Source: an uncultured Pelagibacteraceae bacterium (lineage in GTDB: Bacteria > Pseudomonadota > Alphaproteobacteria > Pelagibacterales > AG-422-B15). Taken from it: 55,791 nucleotides of DNA. Of the stretch, positions 15,100 through 24,702 are shown piece after piece. The position numbers and the translations under genes were made by a program. Position 1 is the first letter of the stretch, and every line of letters begins with the position of its first letter. The notes beneath the pieces are model-generated. The model worked only from the letters and a program-made list of their open reading frames with translations. It made no database searches and had not been told where the DNA came from. The DNA lies in NCBI GenBank assembly GCA_902544525.1, contig CACCCN010000006.1:1-55791 (forward strand), in the 5' to 3' direction.

Positions 15100-17313
15100 T
15101 TACTTATCTAATAGTCTATTTAATAAATTTTTAGGTTGAATTTTTCCTGCTTGCGCTCTTTTTCCTAACCATGGCTTAATGTCATTAAATGGAATTGTTT
15201 TTTTATTTTTATTCATAAAAATGATCCCGTCTTCTTTTTTATAAGTGAAAGCATAACATGTTTTACCAATTTTTATTTTTTGAAGAGTAATACCTCTACC
15301 TTTTTGCATCTGTGGTATTTCGGATAAATCATAAGTGAGGAATTTAAGAGATTTCTTATCTCCACTTATAACGCCAATATAATCTCCAATGACTTTGCAA
15401 CAAGAAATAGATTTATCTCCTTGTTTAAGATTCATTATTTTCTTTCCTGATCTTGTTGACGCTATAAGATCCGAAGTATTTACAATAAATCCTCTTCCAG
15501 AGGCGCTGGCAATCAAATAATTCTCATTTTCATTGTAAACGGACAGTTCGACTACTTCCTCATTATCAGACTTATCGACAATTACACTAACCGGCTCACC
15601 AAATCCTCTTCCTGTAATGATTTTAGAACAATTAATTGTATAAAATTTTCCTAAAGAAGAAAATAAAAGTAATTTATCATTGTTCTTACACTTAATGATG
15701 AATTTAGATTTATCTCCATCTTTATACTTAACATTACTATAATCTTCTTGATGTCCTTTAATTGCTTTTATCCAGCCATTTTGTGAACAGATTATTGATA
15801 CAGGTTCTTTGCTATCAAATTCATCTATAGAATATTCAACTGCTTTAAATTCATTGTTTATTATTGTTCTTCTTTTGCCGTTAATTGAAGACTTATTATA
15901 TCTTTCAGCTATATTATTAAATTCTTCATTTAGAATTGATGTCTGTTTTATTTTTGATTTAAGTATTAAATTTAATTCCTTTCGATAATTTGTTAAATTT
16001 TGATACTCAAGTTTAATATCTTTTTCTTCCAATTTTTTTAATTGTCGTAATCTCATCGCTAAAACAGCTTCAACTTGTCTCTTAGTAAATCTAAAGGCTT
16101 TTATGAGTTTTTTTTCAGGTTCATTACTGCCTCTAATTATCTTTATAATCCTATCTAGATTCTTATATACAATTAAAAATCCTTTCAAAATTTCAATTCT
16201 ATTTTCAGTTTGCACAAGACGGTACTTTGATCTTCTTTTTAAAATTTCAAATCTATGAGATATAAAAGAGTTGAGAATTTCTTTAAGATTAAACAATTTT
16301 GGTTCAAACTTTGAATTAATTGCATTCATATTGATTGAAAATTTAGTTTCTAGATCTGATACTTTGCAAATATCTTCGATAATTATTTTGGCTTCAATAT
16401 TTCTAGTCTTAGGGAGTAGAACAATTCTAATATCTTCTGCCGACTCATCTTGAATATTTTCAAGATAATTTATTTTTTTGTTATCAATTAATTCTGAGAT
16501 TTTCTCGATGATTCTAGATTTATTTACTTGGTAAGGAATTTCAGTAATTACAATTTGATATTGCCCCCTACCTAAACTTTCTTCATGCCATTTTGCTCTT
16601 AATCTTAGAGAACCCTTACCTTTTGAGTAAGCTTCTTTAATTGACACATTACTGTCAATAATTTCTCCACCTGTTGGAAAATCTGGTCCCGGTATTATTT
16701 TCATTAACTGAGACAAAGGGGTATTTGGATGTTTCAAAAGTTTAATTAATGCTTTTGAAATTTCAAATATATTATGTGGAGGTATACTTGTGGCCATACC
16801 AACAGCAATTCCGGATGATCCATTTGCTATAAGGTTTGGAAATGCACACGGAAGAACCATTGGTTCATTTTCAGTTCCATCATAAGTTTTTATGAAGTCC
16901 ACAGTTTCTTCACCAATGTCAGTTAGCATTAGTTCGGCTGTAGAAGTAAGCTTGGCTTCAGTATATCTCATTGCAGCAGCATTATCGCCATCAATATTCC
17001 CGAAGTTACCTTGCCCATTAATTAGTAGGTATCGAGTTGAAAAGTTTTGAGCTAATCTTACTAAAGCATCATAAACTGATTGATCGCCATGAGGATGATA
17101 TTTACCTATTACATCACCAACAATCCTCGCTGATTTTTTGAAACCAGTACCTGACCCTAATTTTAGTTGAGACATTGCGAATAATAATCTGCGGTGTACA
17201 GGTTTTAGACCATCTCTTACATCTGGAAGAGCCCGATGTGTAATAGTTGATAAAGCATAAGCGAGATATCTTTCTTCGAGAGCTTTGGAAAACTGTATTT
17301 TCTTTTCTTTCAT
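15100..17313 (-). CDS. parC: DNA topoisomerase IV subunit A
   Basis: Decatenates daughter chromosomes together with ParE. The 737 residues include the breakage-reunion domain with YALSTITHRALPDVRDGLKPVHRR near the start, KYHPHGDQSVYDALVRLAQ, and the catalytic Tyr117 in AAAMRYTEA. A coiled-coil region lies at about 350-450 and a beta-pinwheel C-terminal domain after about 500. The length and the absence of a GyrA box point to ParC. Its position at the end of the rnc-era-recO operon is typical of alphaproteobacteria. Gln occupies the quinolone-region position where E. coli has Ser80, as is usual in this class. Confidence 0.95.
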   Translation of the reverse strand: MKEKKIQFSKALEERYLAYALSTITHRALPDVRDGLKPVHRRLLFAMSQLKLGSGTGFKKSARIVGDVIGKYHPHGDQSVYDALVRLAQNFSTRYLLINGQGNFGNIDGDNAAAMRYTEAKLTSTAELMLTDIGEETVDFIKTYDGTENEPMVLPCAFPNLIANGSSGIAVGMATSIPPHNIFEISKALIKLLKHPNTPLSQLMKIIPGPDFPTGGEIIDSNVSIKEAYSKGKGSLRLRAKWHEESLGRGQYQIVITEIPYQVNKSRIIEKISELIDNKKINYLENIQDESAEDIRIVLLPKTRNIEAKIIIEDICKVSDLETKFSINMNAINSKFEPKLFNLKEILNSFISHRFEILKRRSKYRLVQTENRIEILKGFLIVYKNLDRIIKIIRGSNEPEKKLIKAFRFTKRQVEAVLAMRLRQLKKLEEKDIKLEYQNLTNYRKELNLILKSKIKQTSILNEEFNNIAERYNKSSINGKRRTIINNEFKAVEYSIDEFDSKEPVSIICSQNGWIKAIKGHQEDYSNVKYKDGDKSKFIIKCKNNDKLLLFSSLGKFYTINCSKIITGRGFGEPVSVIVDKSDNEEVVELSVYNENENYLIASASGRGFIVNTSDLIASTRSGKKIMNLKQGDKSISCCKVIGDYIGVISGDKKSLKFLTYDLSEIPQMQKGRGITLQKIKIGKTCYAFTYKKEDGIIFMNKNKKTIPFNDIKPWLGKRAQAGKIQPKNLLNRLLDK

Positions 17314-17318
17314 AAAAT

Positions 17319-18041
17319 TTATTTAATAAACATATCTTTAAGCCGATTCCTTGATTCTGGGAAATTGAGATTATTAGGCTTATAAAACCATTTATCAAAA
17401 AAAAATTCAGCTAGATTTAATCCGTCTATGACATCTTCCGTATCGTGGTCAAATTTTTCGTTTATTAGGAACTTTGGCAGTTTTAAAAGTTTATTTTTAT
17501 ATTGTCCCGCACCTATTTCAGTAACTGCAGATCCTGTTGCTGGAGAAACAAAAACTAAATTATCTTTTTCATTAGTCACAGCACATTTAGTTAGATCTAG
17601 ACCATAACCAATCTCAGTTAATAAATTCAGCTCCCAAATTATATAATCTTTTATCCATTGATCTTTATTTGAAGTTAATATTTGTATTAAAAATTTCAAA
17701 CCAGTGTATATATTCTCGTTTGGTTGCTTCTCAGCAATTGTATTGGAAATCAAACTGCATGCTGAAGTTAGAGCACACAGTTTTTTTCTGTCATTTAGTA
17801 TCAATGAAGACCAAGACTTAATACTTTCAACGCCATAGTTTCCTAAATGCGTCTCAAGTCTTCCCGACCAATGCGCTATAATCTCGTTACCTGGTTCTAT
17901 AATTGAACGTATATTTTTTGAATGTACCCCTCTAATAAGGCCTTTATGTTTTCCGTGCTCAATAGTCAATACTTCAAGGATATATGACTTTTCATTGTGT
18001 GGTTTTAAACTTAATACAAAGCCTTCACTAGACCATCTCAC
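17319..18041 (-). CDS. recO: DNA repair protein RecO
   Basis: RecO loads RecA onto SSB-coated DNA with RecR. The 240 residues start with the OB-fold segment MRWSSEGFVLSLKPHNEKSYIL and KHKGLIRGVHSK. The helical C-terminal part has LLTEIGYGLDLTKCAVT and FVSPATGSAV, both characteristic. Length is normal. It overlaps era by four bases and is followed by parC after five, so it is translated as part of that operon. Confidence 0.94.
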   Translation of the reverse strand: MRWSSEGFVLSLKPHNEKSYILEVLTIEHGKHKGLIRGVHSKNIRSIIEPGNEIIAHWSGRLETHLGNYGVESIKSWSSLILNDRKKLCALTSACSLISNTIAEKQPNENIYTGLKFLIQILTSNKDQWIKDYIIWELNLLTEIGYGLDLTKCAVTNEKDNLVFVSPATGSAVTEIGAGQYKNKLLKLPKFLINEKFDHDTEDVIDGLNLAEFFFDKWFYKPNNLNFPESRNRLKDMFIK

Positions 18042-18886
18042 GACTTATTCGTGCTTATTAATTTTACAAATAGAAATAAATTTACTTTTTTATTCATAAA
18101 CTTTGATATCTCTTTACGAGCAGACTCACCAATATTCTTTAGATTGACACCTTTGTTACCAACTAAGATATATTTATGCGATTTTTTTGTTATATGTATT
18201 GTTTGGTGAATAGTTATCATTTTTTTCGAGTTTACCACTTTATCCGTTGAAACCTTACATTGGTAAGGTATTTCTTTATGGGTTCTATCATAAATTTTTT
18301 CTCTTGTTACTTCAGTATAATAAATATCTTTTTTTAGAAGAAGTGTTTTTTTTGATGAAAACTTTTTTTTTCGCTTAGGTAGATATTTTTTAATTATTGA
18401 TAACATCTCATCAACACCATCACCCAAAAGTGCTGAAATAGGAAAAATTTCATTGAATAAATTCATATCACCTAGTTCTTTTATTTTTTCAAGAACAGAT
18501 TTACGATTAACTTTATCTATTTTGTTCAATACAAGAAAAATTTTTGAATGACTATTATTCTGATTTAAAGTCGTGATAATCTTTTTTAATTCATTATTTT
18601 TAGTCACACCTGTATCTACAACAACCAAAACAATATCGGCCTCGTCTATACCTGAAAAAGCAGTATTGGTCATTTTGTTGCTAATTTTTGTTTTTGCTGT
18701 GAAAATACCTGGGGTATCTTGAATTATAAATTCTGCTTCAGATATATTTCTCACTGCTTTTTGATTAAATGTTGTAGATTGTTTTTTTCTAGAGACCATT
18801 GATACTCTTTGTCCCACAATCTGATTAATCAAGGTTGATTTTCCAGAGTTTGTTGCACCTAAAAGTAAAATTGTACCACTTTTCAT
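18038..18886 (-). CDS. era: GTPase Era
   Basis: Binds 16S rRNA and acts in small-subunit assembly. The 282 residues have G1 GATNSGKS (10-17), G3 DTPG (57-60), G4 NKID (121-124) and G5 SALLGDG, followed by a C-terminal KH domain (ILVGNKGVNLKNIGESARKEI). Length is slightly short (E. coli 301). Encoded five bases after rnc and overlapping recO, which is the classic rnc-era-recO unit. Confidence 0.96.
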   Translation of the reverse strand: MKSGTILLLGATNSGKSTLINQIVGQRVSMVSRKKQSTTFNQKAVRNISEAEFIIQDTPGIFTAKTKISNKMTNTAFSGIDEADIVLVVVDTGVTKNNELKKIITTLNQNNSHSKIFLVLNKIDKVNRKSVLEKIKELGDMNLFNEIFPISALLGDGVDEMLSIIKKYLPKRKKKFSSKKTLLLKKDIYYTEVTREKIYDRTHKEIPYQCKVSTDKVVNSKKMITIHQTIHITKKSHKYILVGNKGVNLKNIGESARKEISKFMNKKVNLFLFVKLISTNKS

Positions 18887-18891
18887 GAGAA

Positions 18892-19560
18892 TTAAATTTT
18901 TATATTGTTTATTTCAGTAAAATGAATTGCTGCCTTTTTTTCAGCATCTTTTATATTCCCAGCAGAGGCTTCAGCTTTTTTATATGTATTAAATTGAATT
19001 TTAACTGTAAATAATGGGGCATGAGCTTCTCCTTCTTGATTGATTAACTCATATACTGGAAGTTTTTTATATTTTTTTAAGCACCATTCTTGCAGTGCAG
19101 ATTTTGGATCTTTAAAATTTAAATCAATTGCTTCAAATGTATTTTGCCAATTAAAATTTATAAAGGTTTTAGCGGCTTTGTAACCACCATCGATATATAT
19201 AGAGGCAATTAATGCTTCACAAGCATCGGCCAGAATACTTATTTTATTTTTTCCGTCAGAAGCTATTTCAGTTTTTCCAAGGATCAGGTAATCACCTAAA
19301 TTAATATTTTTCGCAATTTCTGCACATTTATCTTTATTCACAAATGTACTAAATATTTTATCTAAGTTTCCTTCAGATAAATTAGAGTGATTATTTATTA
19401 GATTTTCTGCAATCACAAGACCAAGTACTCTGTCACCTAAAAATTCGTACTGTTCATTATGAGTAAGAGATTTTGTACTTTTATGAGTAAGGGCTATTTG
19501 AAGAATATTTCTATCTTTGAACGTATATCGTATTTTTTTTTCTAGATTTTCTAAATTCAT
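18892..19560 (-). CDS. rnc: Ribonuclease III
   Basis: Cleaves double-stranded RNA in rRNA precursors and some messages. The 222 residues include the signature NEQYEFLGDRVLGL (35-48, with catalytic Asp43), the second acidic site ADACEALIASIYIDGG (111-126, Asp112/Glu115) and a C-terminal double-stranded RNA-binding domain (about 152-220). The gene starts two bases after lepB and ends five before era. Confidence 0.96.
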   Translation of the reverse strand: MNLENLEKKIRYTFKDRNILQIALTHKSTKSLTHNEQYEFLGDRVLGLVIAENLINNHSNLSEGNLDKIFSTFVNKDKCAEIAKNINLGDYLILGKTEIASDGKNKISILADACEALIASIYIDGGYKAAKTFINFNWQNTFEAIDLNFKDPKSALQEWCLKKYKKLPVYELINQEGEAHAPLFTVKIQFNTYKKAEASAGNIKDAEKKAAIHFTEINNIKI

Positions 19561-19562
19561 AA

Positions 19563-20297
19563 TTAATTTATCATTTTAAATAATCTATCCATTTGAATAT
19601 CAAATGGCCATCTCCAAAATTCTAATATGGTGGAACCTCCCTCGGTCGCAAAAAATATTATTTGCGCTTTACCTACTAGATTATTTTTAGGGATCGAACC
19701 GATAAACCTGCTATCTTTTGAATTATCTCTATTATCTCCCATAAAAAAATAAGAATCTTCAGGGATAAAAATTTCACTAGTGTTATCTGCACGTGTATTT
19801 CCCATATCAAAAGTTTCATAGTAGACATTATTTGGTAAGGTTTCTTCATAAACTAAAACATTACGAATTTGCCCATTATTAATTAATTTTGTCTCACTTC
19901 TTATTTTTTTTCTTTTTACGGGAATATCATTAATATGAAGAATACCATCTATCATTTGAATTTTATCCCCTGGAAGGCCAACAAGTCTTTTTATATAATC
20001 TATTCTTAAATTTTCTGGTGTCTTAAAAACAATTATATCACCCAGCTCAGGCTCAGAAAATAAAACTCTTTCATTAATAAGGGGCAAGCTAAATGGAAAG
20101 GAATGCTTACTGTATCCATAAGAAAACTTAGATACAAAAATTCTATCACCAACTAATAAAGTTGGTTCCATTGAAGACGATGGTATAAAAAATGCCTGGA
20201 AAAAAAAAGTTCTTATTATAATTGCTATTAATATCGCATAAAAAAGTGATAAAAAATTTGATTTAAACCAATCAAGCGATGAGTTTTTGTCTGCCAT
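19563..20297 (-). CDS. lepB: Signal peptidase I
   Basis: A membrane serine-lysine protease that removes signal peptides from secreted proteins. The 244 residues have one N-terminal membrane helix (about 14-36), the nucleophile Ser42 in PSSSMEPTL, the general base Lys103 in YIKRLVGLPGD, and the box MGDNRDNSKDSR. All family boxes are present, so it should be active. It lies between acpS and rnc with spacers of three and two bases. Confidence 0.96.
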   Translation of the reverse strand: MADKNSSLDWFKSNFLSLFYAILIAIIIRTFFFQAFFIPSSSMEPTLLVGDRIFVSKFSYGYSKHSFPFSLPLINERVLFSEPELGDIIVFKTPENLRIDYIKRLVGLPGDKIQMIDGILHINDIPVKRKKIRSETKLINNGQIRNVLVYEETLPNNVYYETFDMGNTRADNTSEIFIPEDSYFFMGDNRDNSKDSRFIGSIPKNNLVGKAQIIFFATEGGSTILEFWRWPFDIQMDRLFKMIN

Positions 20298-20300
20298 TAC

Positions 20301-20690
20301 TTAACTACCTTCTATGATAACAATTGCTTGAGCGTATGGATATTCATCAGTTATAGTCAAATTGATATTAGGTTTATTATTCACGAGCGATATAGATTCT
20401 AATTGTTTTTTAGCTCCTCCATGAAAAATTATTGTTGGTTGTCCAGATGACAAGTTGCTAACTTCTAAATCTCTCCAAAAAACTCCTTTCCTAAAGCCAC
20501 TACCTAAGGCTTTAGAGGCAGCTTCTTTAGCTGCATATCTCTTAGCATAACAATTAATAGATAATTTTCTTCCTTCACACTTATTTATTTCTTCATCTGT
20601 GAAAATTCTTTTTTTAAACTTATTGCCAAAACGATTAATAGTTTTTTCAATTCGTCTAATATCAATAATATCTGCACCAATCCCAATCAT
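20301..20690 (-). CDS. acpS: Holo-[acyl-carrier-protein] synthase
   Basis: Transfers phosphopantetheine from CoA to acyl carrier protein. The 129-residue protein has the start IGIGADIIDIRRIE with the metal-binding Asp7, and AKRYAAKEAASKALGSGF with the second metal ligand Glu. The C-terminal ISITDEYPYAQAIV-like segment (TITDEYPYAQAIV) is typical. Two bases separate it from pdxJ. Confidence 0.94.
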   Translation of the reverse strand: MIGIGADIIDIRRIEKTINRFGNKFKKRIFTDEEINKCEGRKLSINCYAKRYAAKEAASKALGSGFRKGVFWRDLEVSNLSSGQPTIIFHGGAKKQLESISLVNNKPNINLTITDEYPYAQAIVIIEGS

Positions 20691-20692
20691 TT

Positions 20693-21421
20693 TTATCCTT
20701 CAGCTATTAAAGTTTTCATTTTTCTTATAGTTGTCTCTAATCCTAAAAATAATGACTCACTAATAATAAAATGACCTATATTAAATTCTTTAACTTCATT
20801 TATCCTAGATAATTCTACGATTGAATCAAAAGTAACTCCATGTCCAACATGTGTCTCAAGTCCAATACTCTCCGCAAAACTTGCAGCTTCTTTTATTGTG
20901 TTCAACTCTTTTTGAAAATCTGATCTATCATGAACTTTTCGACAAAACTCGCCTGCGTGAATTTCAATAATATCAGAACCAAGTTCTTTTGCTAATTTTA
21001 TTTGATCTATTGATGAGTCAACAAACAATGAAACTTTAATATTATTTTTTTTTAATCTACCAATTATTGTTCCTAAAATATTATGATTGCGTTTTACATC
21101 AATACCACCTTCAGTTGTTACCTCTTCCCTTTTTTCTGGAACAATGCAACACGCATTTGGTAATGTTTTAATTGCAATTTCAACCATTTCATTAGTTGGA
21201 GCCATTTCAAAATTTAATGGAATCGATATTTGGCTTTTAATTGCTTCAATGTCAGCATCTCTGATATGCCTTCTATCTTCTCTTAAGTGAGCAGTTATTC
21301 CATCAGCTCCAAATTCCTGACACTTTAATGCTGCCTTAACTGGACTAGGATAATCCTCTCCTCTCGCATTCCTTAAGGTTGCTACATGGTCAATATTTAC
21401 TCCCAGTCTAGCACTTGACAT
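20693..21421 (-). CDS. pdxJ: Pyridoxine 5'-phosphate synthase
   Basis: Last ring-forming step of the DXP-dependent vitamin B6 pathway. The 242 residues form a TIM barrel with family motifs LGVNIDHVATLRNARG (6-21), DGITAHLREDRRHI, PEKREEVTTEGG, HAGEFC and GHGVTF. Length is normal. PLP made here would serve metY and other PLP enzymes. Spacers to pyrE and acpS are three and two bases. Confidence 0.96.
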   Translation of the reverse strand: MSSARLGVNIDHVATLRNARGEDYPSPVKAALKCQEFGADGITAHLREDRRHIRDADIEAIKSQISIPLNFEMAPTNEMVEIAIKTLPNACCIVPEKREEVTTEGGIDVKRNHNILGTIIGRLKKNNIKVSLFVDSSIDQIKLAKELGSDIIEIHAGEFCRKVHDRSDFQKELNTIKEAASFAESIGLETHVGHGVTFDSIVELSRINEVKEFNIGHFIISESLFLGLETTIRKMKTLIAEG

Positions 21422-21424
21422 CTA

Positions 21425-22003
21425 TTATATATCTCTACTACCTGGCTTTACAGGATCTATGGTTTTTAGATTATCGGGTAGCGAATTTTCGTCATATATT
21501 GGGATATCTAACTTATGGACTGATATTAAGTTTTTAAGCTTACTTTCAGAATTAGTTCTATCGATTAAACATGCGGTTCCTAAAAAGTTAACGCCAATTT
21601 TATTAAGTTCCTCTATGCACTCAATAGCAGATTTTCCAGTAGTAATGACATCTTCAACTAAAATTACATTACTATTGGGTTCTATATTAAATCCTCTTCT
21701 TAATTGAAACATTCCATTCGCTCGTTCATAAAAAACTGATTTAGTTTCCAATTGTCTTGATAATTCATATCCTACAAGAATTCCTCCTATTGCAGGAGCA
21801 ACAACGTAATCAATATTTTCACCTATATATTTTAATACTCTCTGAGATAACGCATTACATATTTTTTCTGCTACCTCAGGATAAATAAATAATTTTGCAC
21901 ATTGGCAATAAGTAGCAGATCGTTTACCTGAAGAAAGAATAAAATGTCCATGTTGAATGGCACCTGTTTCTTCAAGTAGGTTAGAAATTTCTTGTTTTTC
22001 CAT
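21425..22003 (-). CDS. pyrE: Orotate phosphoribosyltransferase
   Basis: Makes orotidine 5'-phosphate from orotate and PRPP in pyrimidine synthesis. The 192 residues have GHFILSSGKRSATYCQC near the start, VAPAIGGILVGYELSRQL, the lysine-region substitute FYERANG, and the PRPP loop VILVEDVITTGKS (about 113-125). The N-terminal KQEISNLLEETGAIQHGHF fits the alphaproteobacterial form. pyrB lies 10 kb away, on the other strand. Confidence 0.94.
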   Translation of the reverse strand: MEKQEISNLLEETGAIQHGHFILSSGKRSATYCQCAKLFIYPEVAEKICNALSQRVLKYIGENIDYVVAPAIGGILVGYELSRQLETKSVFYERANGMFQLRRGFNIEPNSNVILVEDVITTGKSAIECIEELNKIGVNFLGTACLIDRTNSESKLKNLISVHKLDIPIYDENSLPDNLKTIDPVKPGSRDI

Positions 22004-22005
22004 GG

Positions 22006-24129
22006 TTAATTAATATATAGCCTCTTTACCATACTGACTCGATCTATTTCTTTGAGATTAGCTATGATGGTTTTAAGGTGATCTAAGTTTTTTAAATTCA
22101 TTTCAAATATCATATCAAAAAAATCGTTGCTTTTCTCAGATATATTCAAATTTATAATATTTCCACCATGGTCCCCAATGTGAGTAGCTAATATACCTAA
22201 AGAGCCAGGCTCATTTACAACAGAAATTTTTATTCTTGAGGTAAATAACTGCTCTTTACTTACATCCTTCCATGTAGCTGATAGCCAAAGGTCTTCAGAA
22301 AAATCTTCAATAAGTTTTTTGCAGTTAGCACTATGTATGATTACACCAACATCAACTTCTGATATTCCAAAAATATCTTCTCCTGGTAGCGGTAAACAGC
22401 ATTCAGCAAAATGAACTGCTAGTCCTGGTTGTAATCCTTTTATTTCTAGTGGCAGTTTTTTATTTGGATTTTTTCTGTACCTATTGAAGAATGACAATCT
22501 CTTTTTTGGTTTAAATTTAATTATCTCTTTATTTTTAATATGCCCTTTGCCAATTGCTATTAATAAATCATTAAAAGTCTTTTTCTTAAACTTATTAATC
22601 ATTTCACTGATGATGTCTTCAGGCACATCTTTTGAAAAGCCTAATGAATTTCTAAGTATTCTTTTTCCTAAATCTAAGAAATCATTATTTTCTTTTTTTT
22701 TAAAGTATCGTTTTATAGATGACTGAGCTTTTGCAGTCGTAGCGATATTTTCCCATACTTCTGATGGCTCCTGTCCACGCGATGTCAATATTTCGACCTC
22801 ATCGCCATTTTGAAGTTTTGTAAATAGTGGTTGTGATTTTCCGTTAACTTTACAACCGATACACATATTTCCTATTTCAGAATGCAGAGCATAGGCAAAA
22901 TCAATTGGATTAGAATTTAAAGGCAAATGAATAAGATCTCCTTTTGGAGTAAAGCAAAAAACTTGTTCCTGAAACATCTCTAGTTTTGTAGCTTCTAAAA
23001 GTTCTTCTGAGGTTGCACCAGAATCTAATATATCGACCAAATCTCTTAACCAGGTGACATTTATTGGATCGGATGATGAGTCGTCTACTAGATTATAGTT
23101 TTCTTTATATTGCCAGTGCGCAGCAATACCACTTTCAGCAATCTGGCTCATTTCTTTTGTTCTAATTTGAAGTTCAACTCGTTGTCTTTGAGGGCCAACA
23201 ATTGTTGTATGCAGGGAGCTATAATTATTTATTTTAGGTGTTGAAATATAATCTTTGAAAGATCCAGGAACTACTGACCATTTGGAATGAATAACTCCCA
23301 AAGCCTTATAGCAGTCTTTTTTATTTTGAGTAATTATTCTATAAGCAAATATATCTGATAACTGTCTAAAAGCAATTTCCTTTCGTTGCATTTTATTCCA
23401 AATAGAATAGATCTTTTTCTCTCTTCCCAAAACTTCACAAGATATATTTTCATCTTTTAATAAAGTTACAATTTGAATATTGATTTTTTCAGTAAGATTA
23501 CTGCTGCTATTCTTTAAATAATCAACCCTATTTTTAATTGAAGTATATGCAGCTTTATTTAATATTTGAAATGACAAGTCTTCAAGTTCATCCCTAAAAG
23601 ATTGCATTCCTAGTCTACCAGCCAAAGGAGCATAAATTTCCATCGTTTCAAGTGCAATTCTTTTTCTTTTTTCTTCACTTGGAACAAATGTAATTGTTCG
23701 CATATTATGGAGTCTATCAGCTAATTTAACCAACAATACTCTTATGTCCTTTGAAACTGCTAATATTAACTTTCTAAAATTCTCAGCCTGATTTTTAATA
23801 TCAGATTGTGTTTTCATTTTAGATATCTTAGTAACTCCATCTACTAGTGTAGCTATCTCATTGCCAAATTTTAACTTCAGTTCGTCCATTGATGCCGGGG
23901 TGTCTTCAACGGTATCATGAAGAAGACCAGTAATTATTGTTGCAGTATCTAGTCTAAGTTCCGAGAGTATTTCTGCTACTTTAATTGGATGCAAAATATA
24001 CGGATCTCCAGAATATCTTTTTTGCGATTTATGTGCTTCTAAAGCAAAAAAATAGGCTTTTTCTACAAGTGCCTGGTTTACGTCAATTTCTTTAGACTTA
24101 ATGTTTTCTATAAAGTCAGGGTGCTTCAT
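22006..24129 (-). CDS. spoT: Bifunctional (p)ppGpp synthetase/hydrolase (SpoT/Rsh)
   Basis: Controls the stringent-response alarmone. The 707 residues contain the HD hydrolase (His33, His47, HD at 71-72 and ED at 75-76, all kept), the synthetase with FKDYISTPKINNYSSLHTT and VELQIRT, a TGS domain (VFCFTPKGDLIHLPLNS, about 385-445) and a C-terminal ACT domain. Both enzyme centres look intact, so it is the single bifunctional Rsh expected in alphaproteobacteria. rpoZ, which usually precedes it, is not found in the 57 bases between it and folK. Confidence 0.95.
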   Translation of the reverse strand: MKHPDFIENIKSKEIDVNQALVEKAYFFALEAHKSQKRYSGDPYILHPIKVAEILSELRLDTATIITGLLHDTVEDTPASMDELKLKFGNEIATLVDGVTKISKMKTQSDIKNQAENFRKLILAVSKDIRVLLVKLADRLHNMRTITFVPSEEKRKRIALETMEIYAPLAGRLGMQSFRDELEDLSFQILNKAAYTSIKNRVDYLKNSSSNLTEKINIQIVTLLKDENISCEVLGREKKIYSIWNKMQRKEIAFRQLSDIFAYRIITQNKKDCYKALGVIHSKWSVVPGSFKDYISTPKINNYSSLHTTIVGPQRQRVELQIRTKEMSQIAESGIAAHWQYKENYNLVDDSSSDPINVTWLRDLVDILDSGATSEELLEATKLEMFQEQVFCFTPKGDLIHLPLNSNPIDFAYALHSEIGNMCIGCKVNGKSQPLFTKLQNGDEVEILTSRGQEPSEVWENIATTAKAQSSIKRYFKKKENNDFLDLGKRILRNSLGFSKDVPEDIISEMINKFKKKTFNDLLIAIGKGHIKNKEIIKFKPKKRLSFFNRYRKNPNKKLPLEIKGLQPGLAVHFAECCLPLPGEDIFGISEVDVGVIIHSANCKKLIEDFSEDLWLSATWKDVSKEQLFTSRIKISVVNEPGSLGILATHIGDHGGNIINLNISEKSNDFFDMIFEMNLKNLDHLKTIIANLKEIDRVSMVKRLYIN

Positions 24130-24186
24130 ATATTACTTTTAATCACGAATTTAATCATAAAGGAATACCTAAAAATATCGGAAATA

Positions 24187-24702
24187 TCACAATTTTTTAT
24201 TATAAAGTGTAATTTTTTCATGAGAATTAAGACTAGAAATAATGTTTTTTATAGTTTTTCCACATACTGGATGAATTAAATCTGGGCAAATATCCATAAG
24301 TGGCCTAAGGACAAACATTCTTTGGTGTAACTTTTTATGAGGAATAGTAATTGGATATTTCCCTGAAAAAATTCTAATTTCTTTCTTTTTATCAGTTAAA
24401 AGAATATCAAGATCACAAGGTCTTGACATATTTGGCTTATGCATTTCTCTTCCCATTTTTTTTTCAATCTCCTTTAAGACTACTATAAGTTTATTAGGCT
24501 TCAAAGATGTTGAAATTACAATTGCGCCATTCAAAAACCAGTTAACTTTTGTCATGCCAACAGGTTCAGTAACGTAGAGTTTTGATACTCTCTTGACCTC
24601 AATATTTTTAAGTTTTATTAAATCTATAGACTTTTTGAGAGTTTGATATTGATCTCCATATTTAGAGTCTAGATTAGATCCAAGTCCTATTATATAAATC
24701 AT
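24187..24702 (-). CDS. folK: HPPK, 6-hydroxymethyl-7,8-dihydropterin pyrophosphokinase
   Basis: A folate-pathway kinase that activates hydroxymethyl-dihydropterin with ATP. The 171 residues show IIGLGSNLDSKYGD near the start, SKLYVTEPVGMTKVNWFLNGAI (about 61-82), the ATP/Mg motif RPCDLDILLTDKK and IPHKKLHQRMFVLRPLMDI. All are HPPK signatures. It overlaps smpB by four bases, an arrangement that suggests coupled translation. Confidence 0.94.
   Translation of the reverse strand: MIYIIGLGSNLDSKYGDQYQTLKKSIDLIKLKNIEVKRVSKLYVTEPVGMTKVNWFLNGAIVISTSLKPNKLIVVLKEIEKKMGREMHKPNMSRPCDLDILLTDKKKEIRIFSGKYPITIPHKKLHQRMFVLRPLMDICPDLIHPVCGKTIKNIISSLNSHEKITLYNKKL

Noticed and set aside
15100-17313. GyrA rather than ParC
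   Set aside because: Length is too short and a GyrA box is not visible; the operon context after recO fits ParC.
17114-17398. 94-codon frame across the recO/parC boundary on the minus strand
   Set aside because: It lies inside both genes in a different frame, and its composition shows no protein family features.
22484-22726. 80-codon plus-strand frame inside spoT
   Set aside because: Antisense shadow of the spoT coding sequence with no ribosome site and no recognisable motif.
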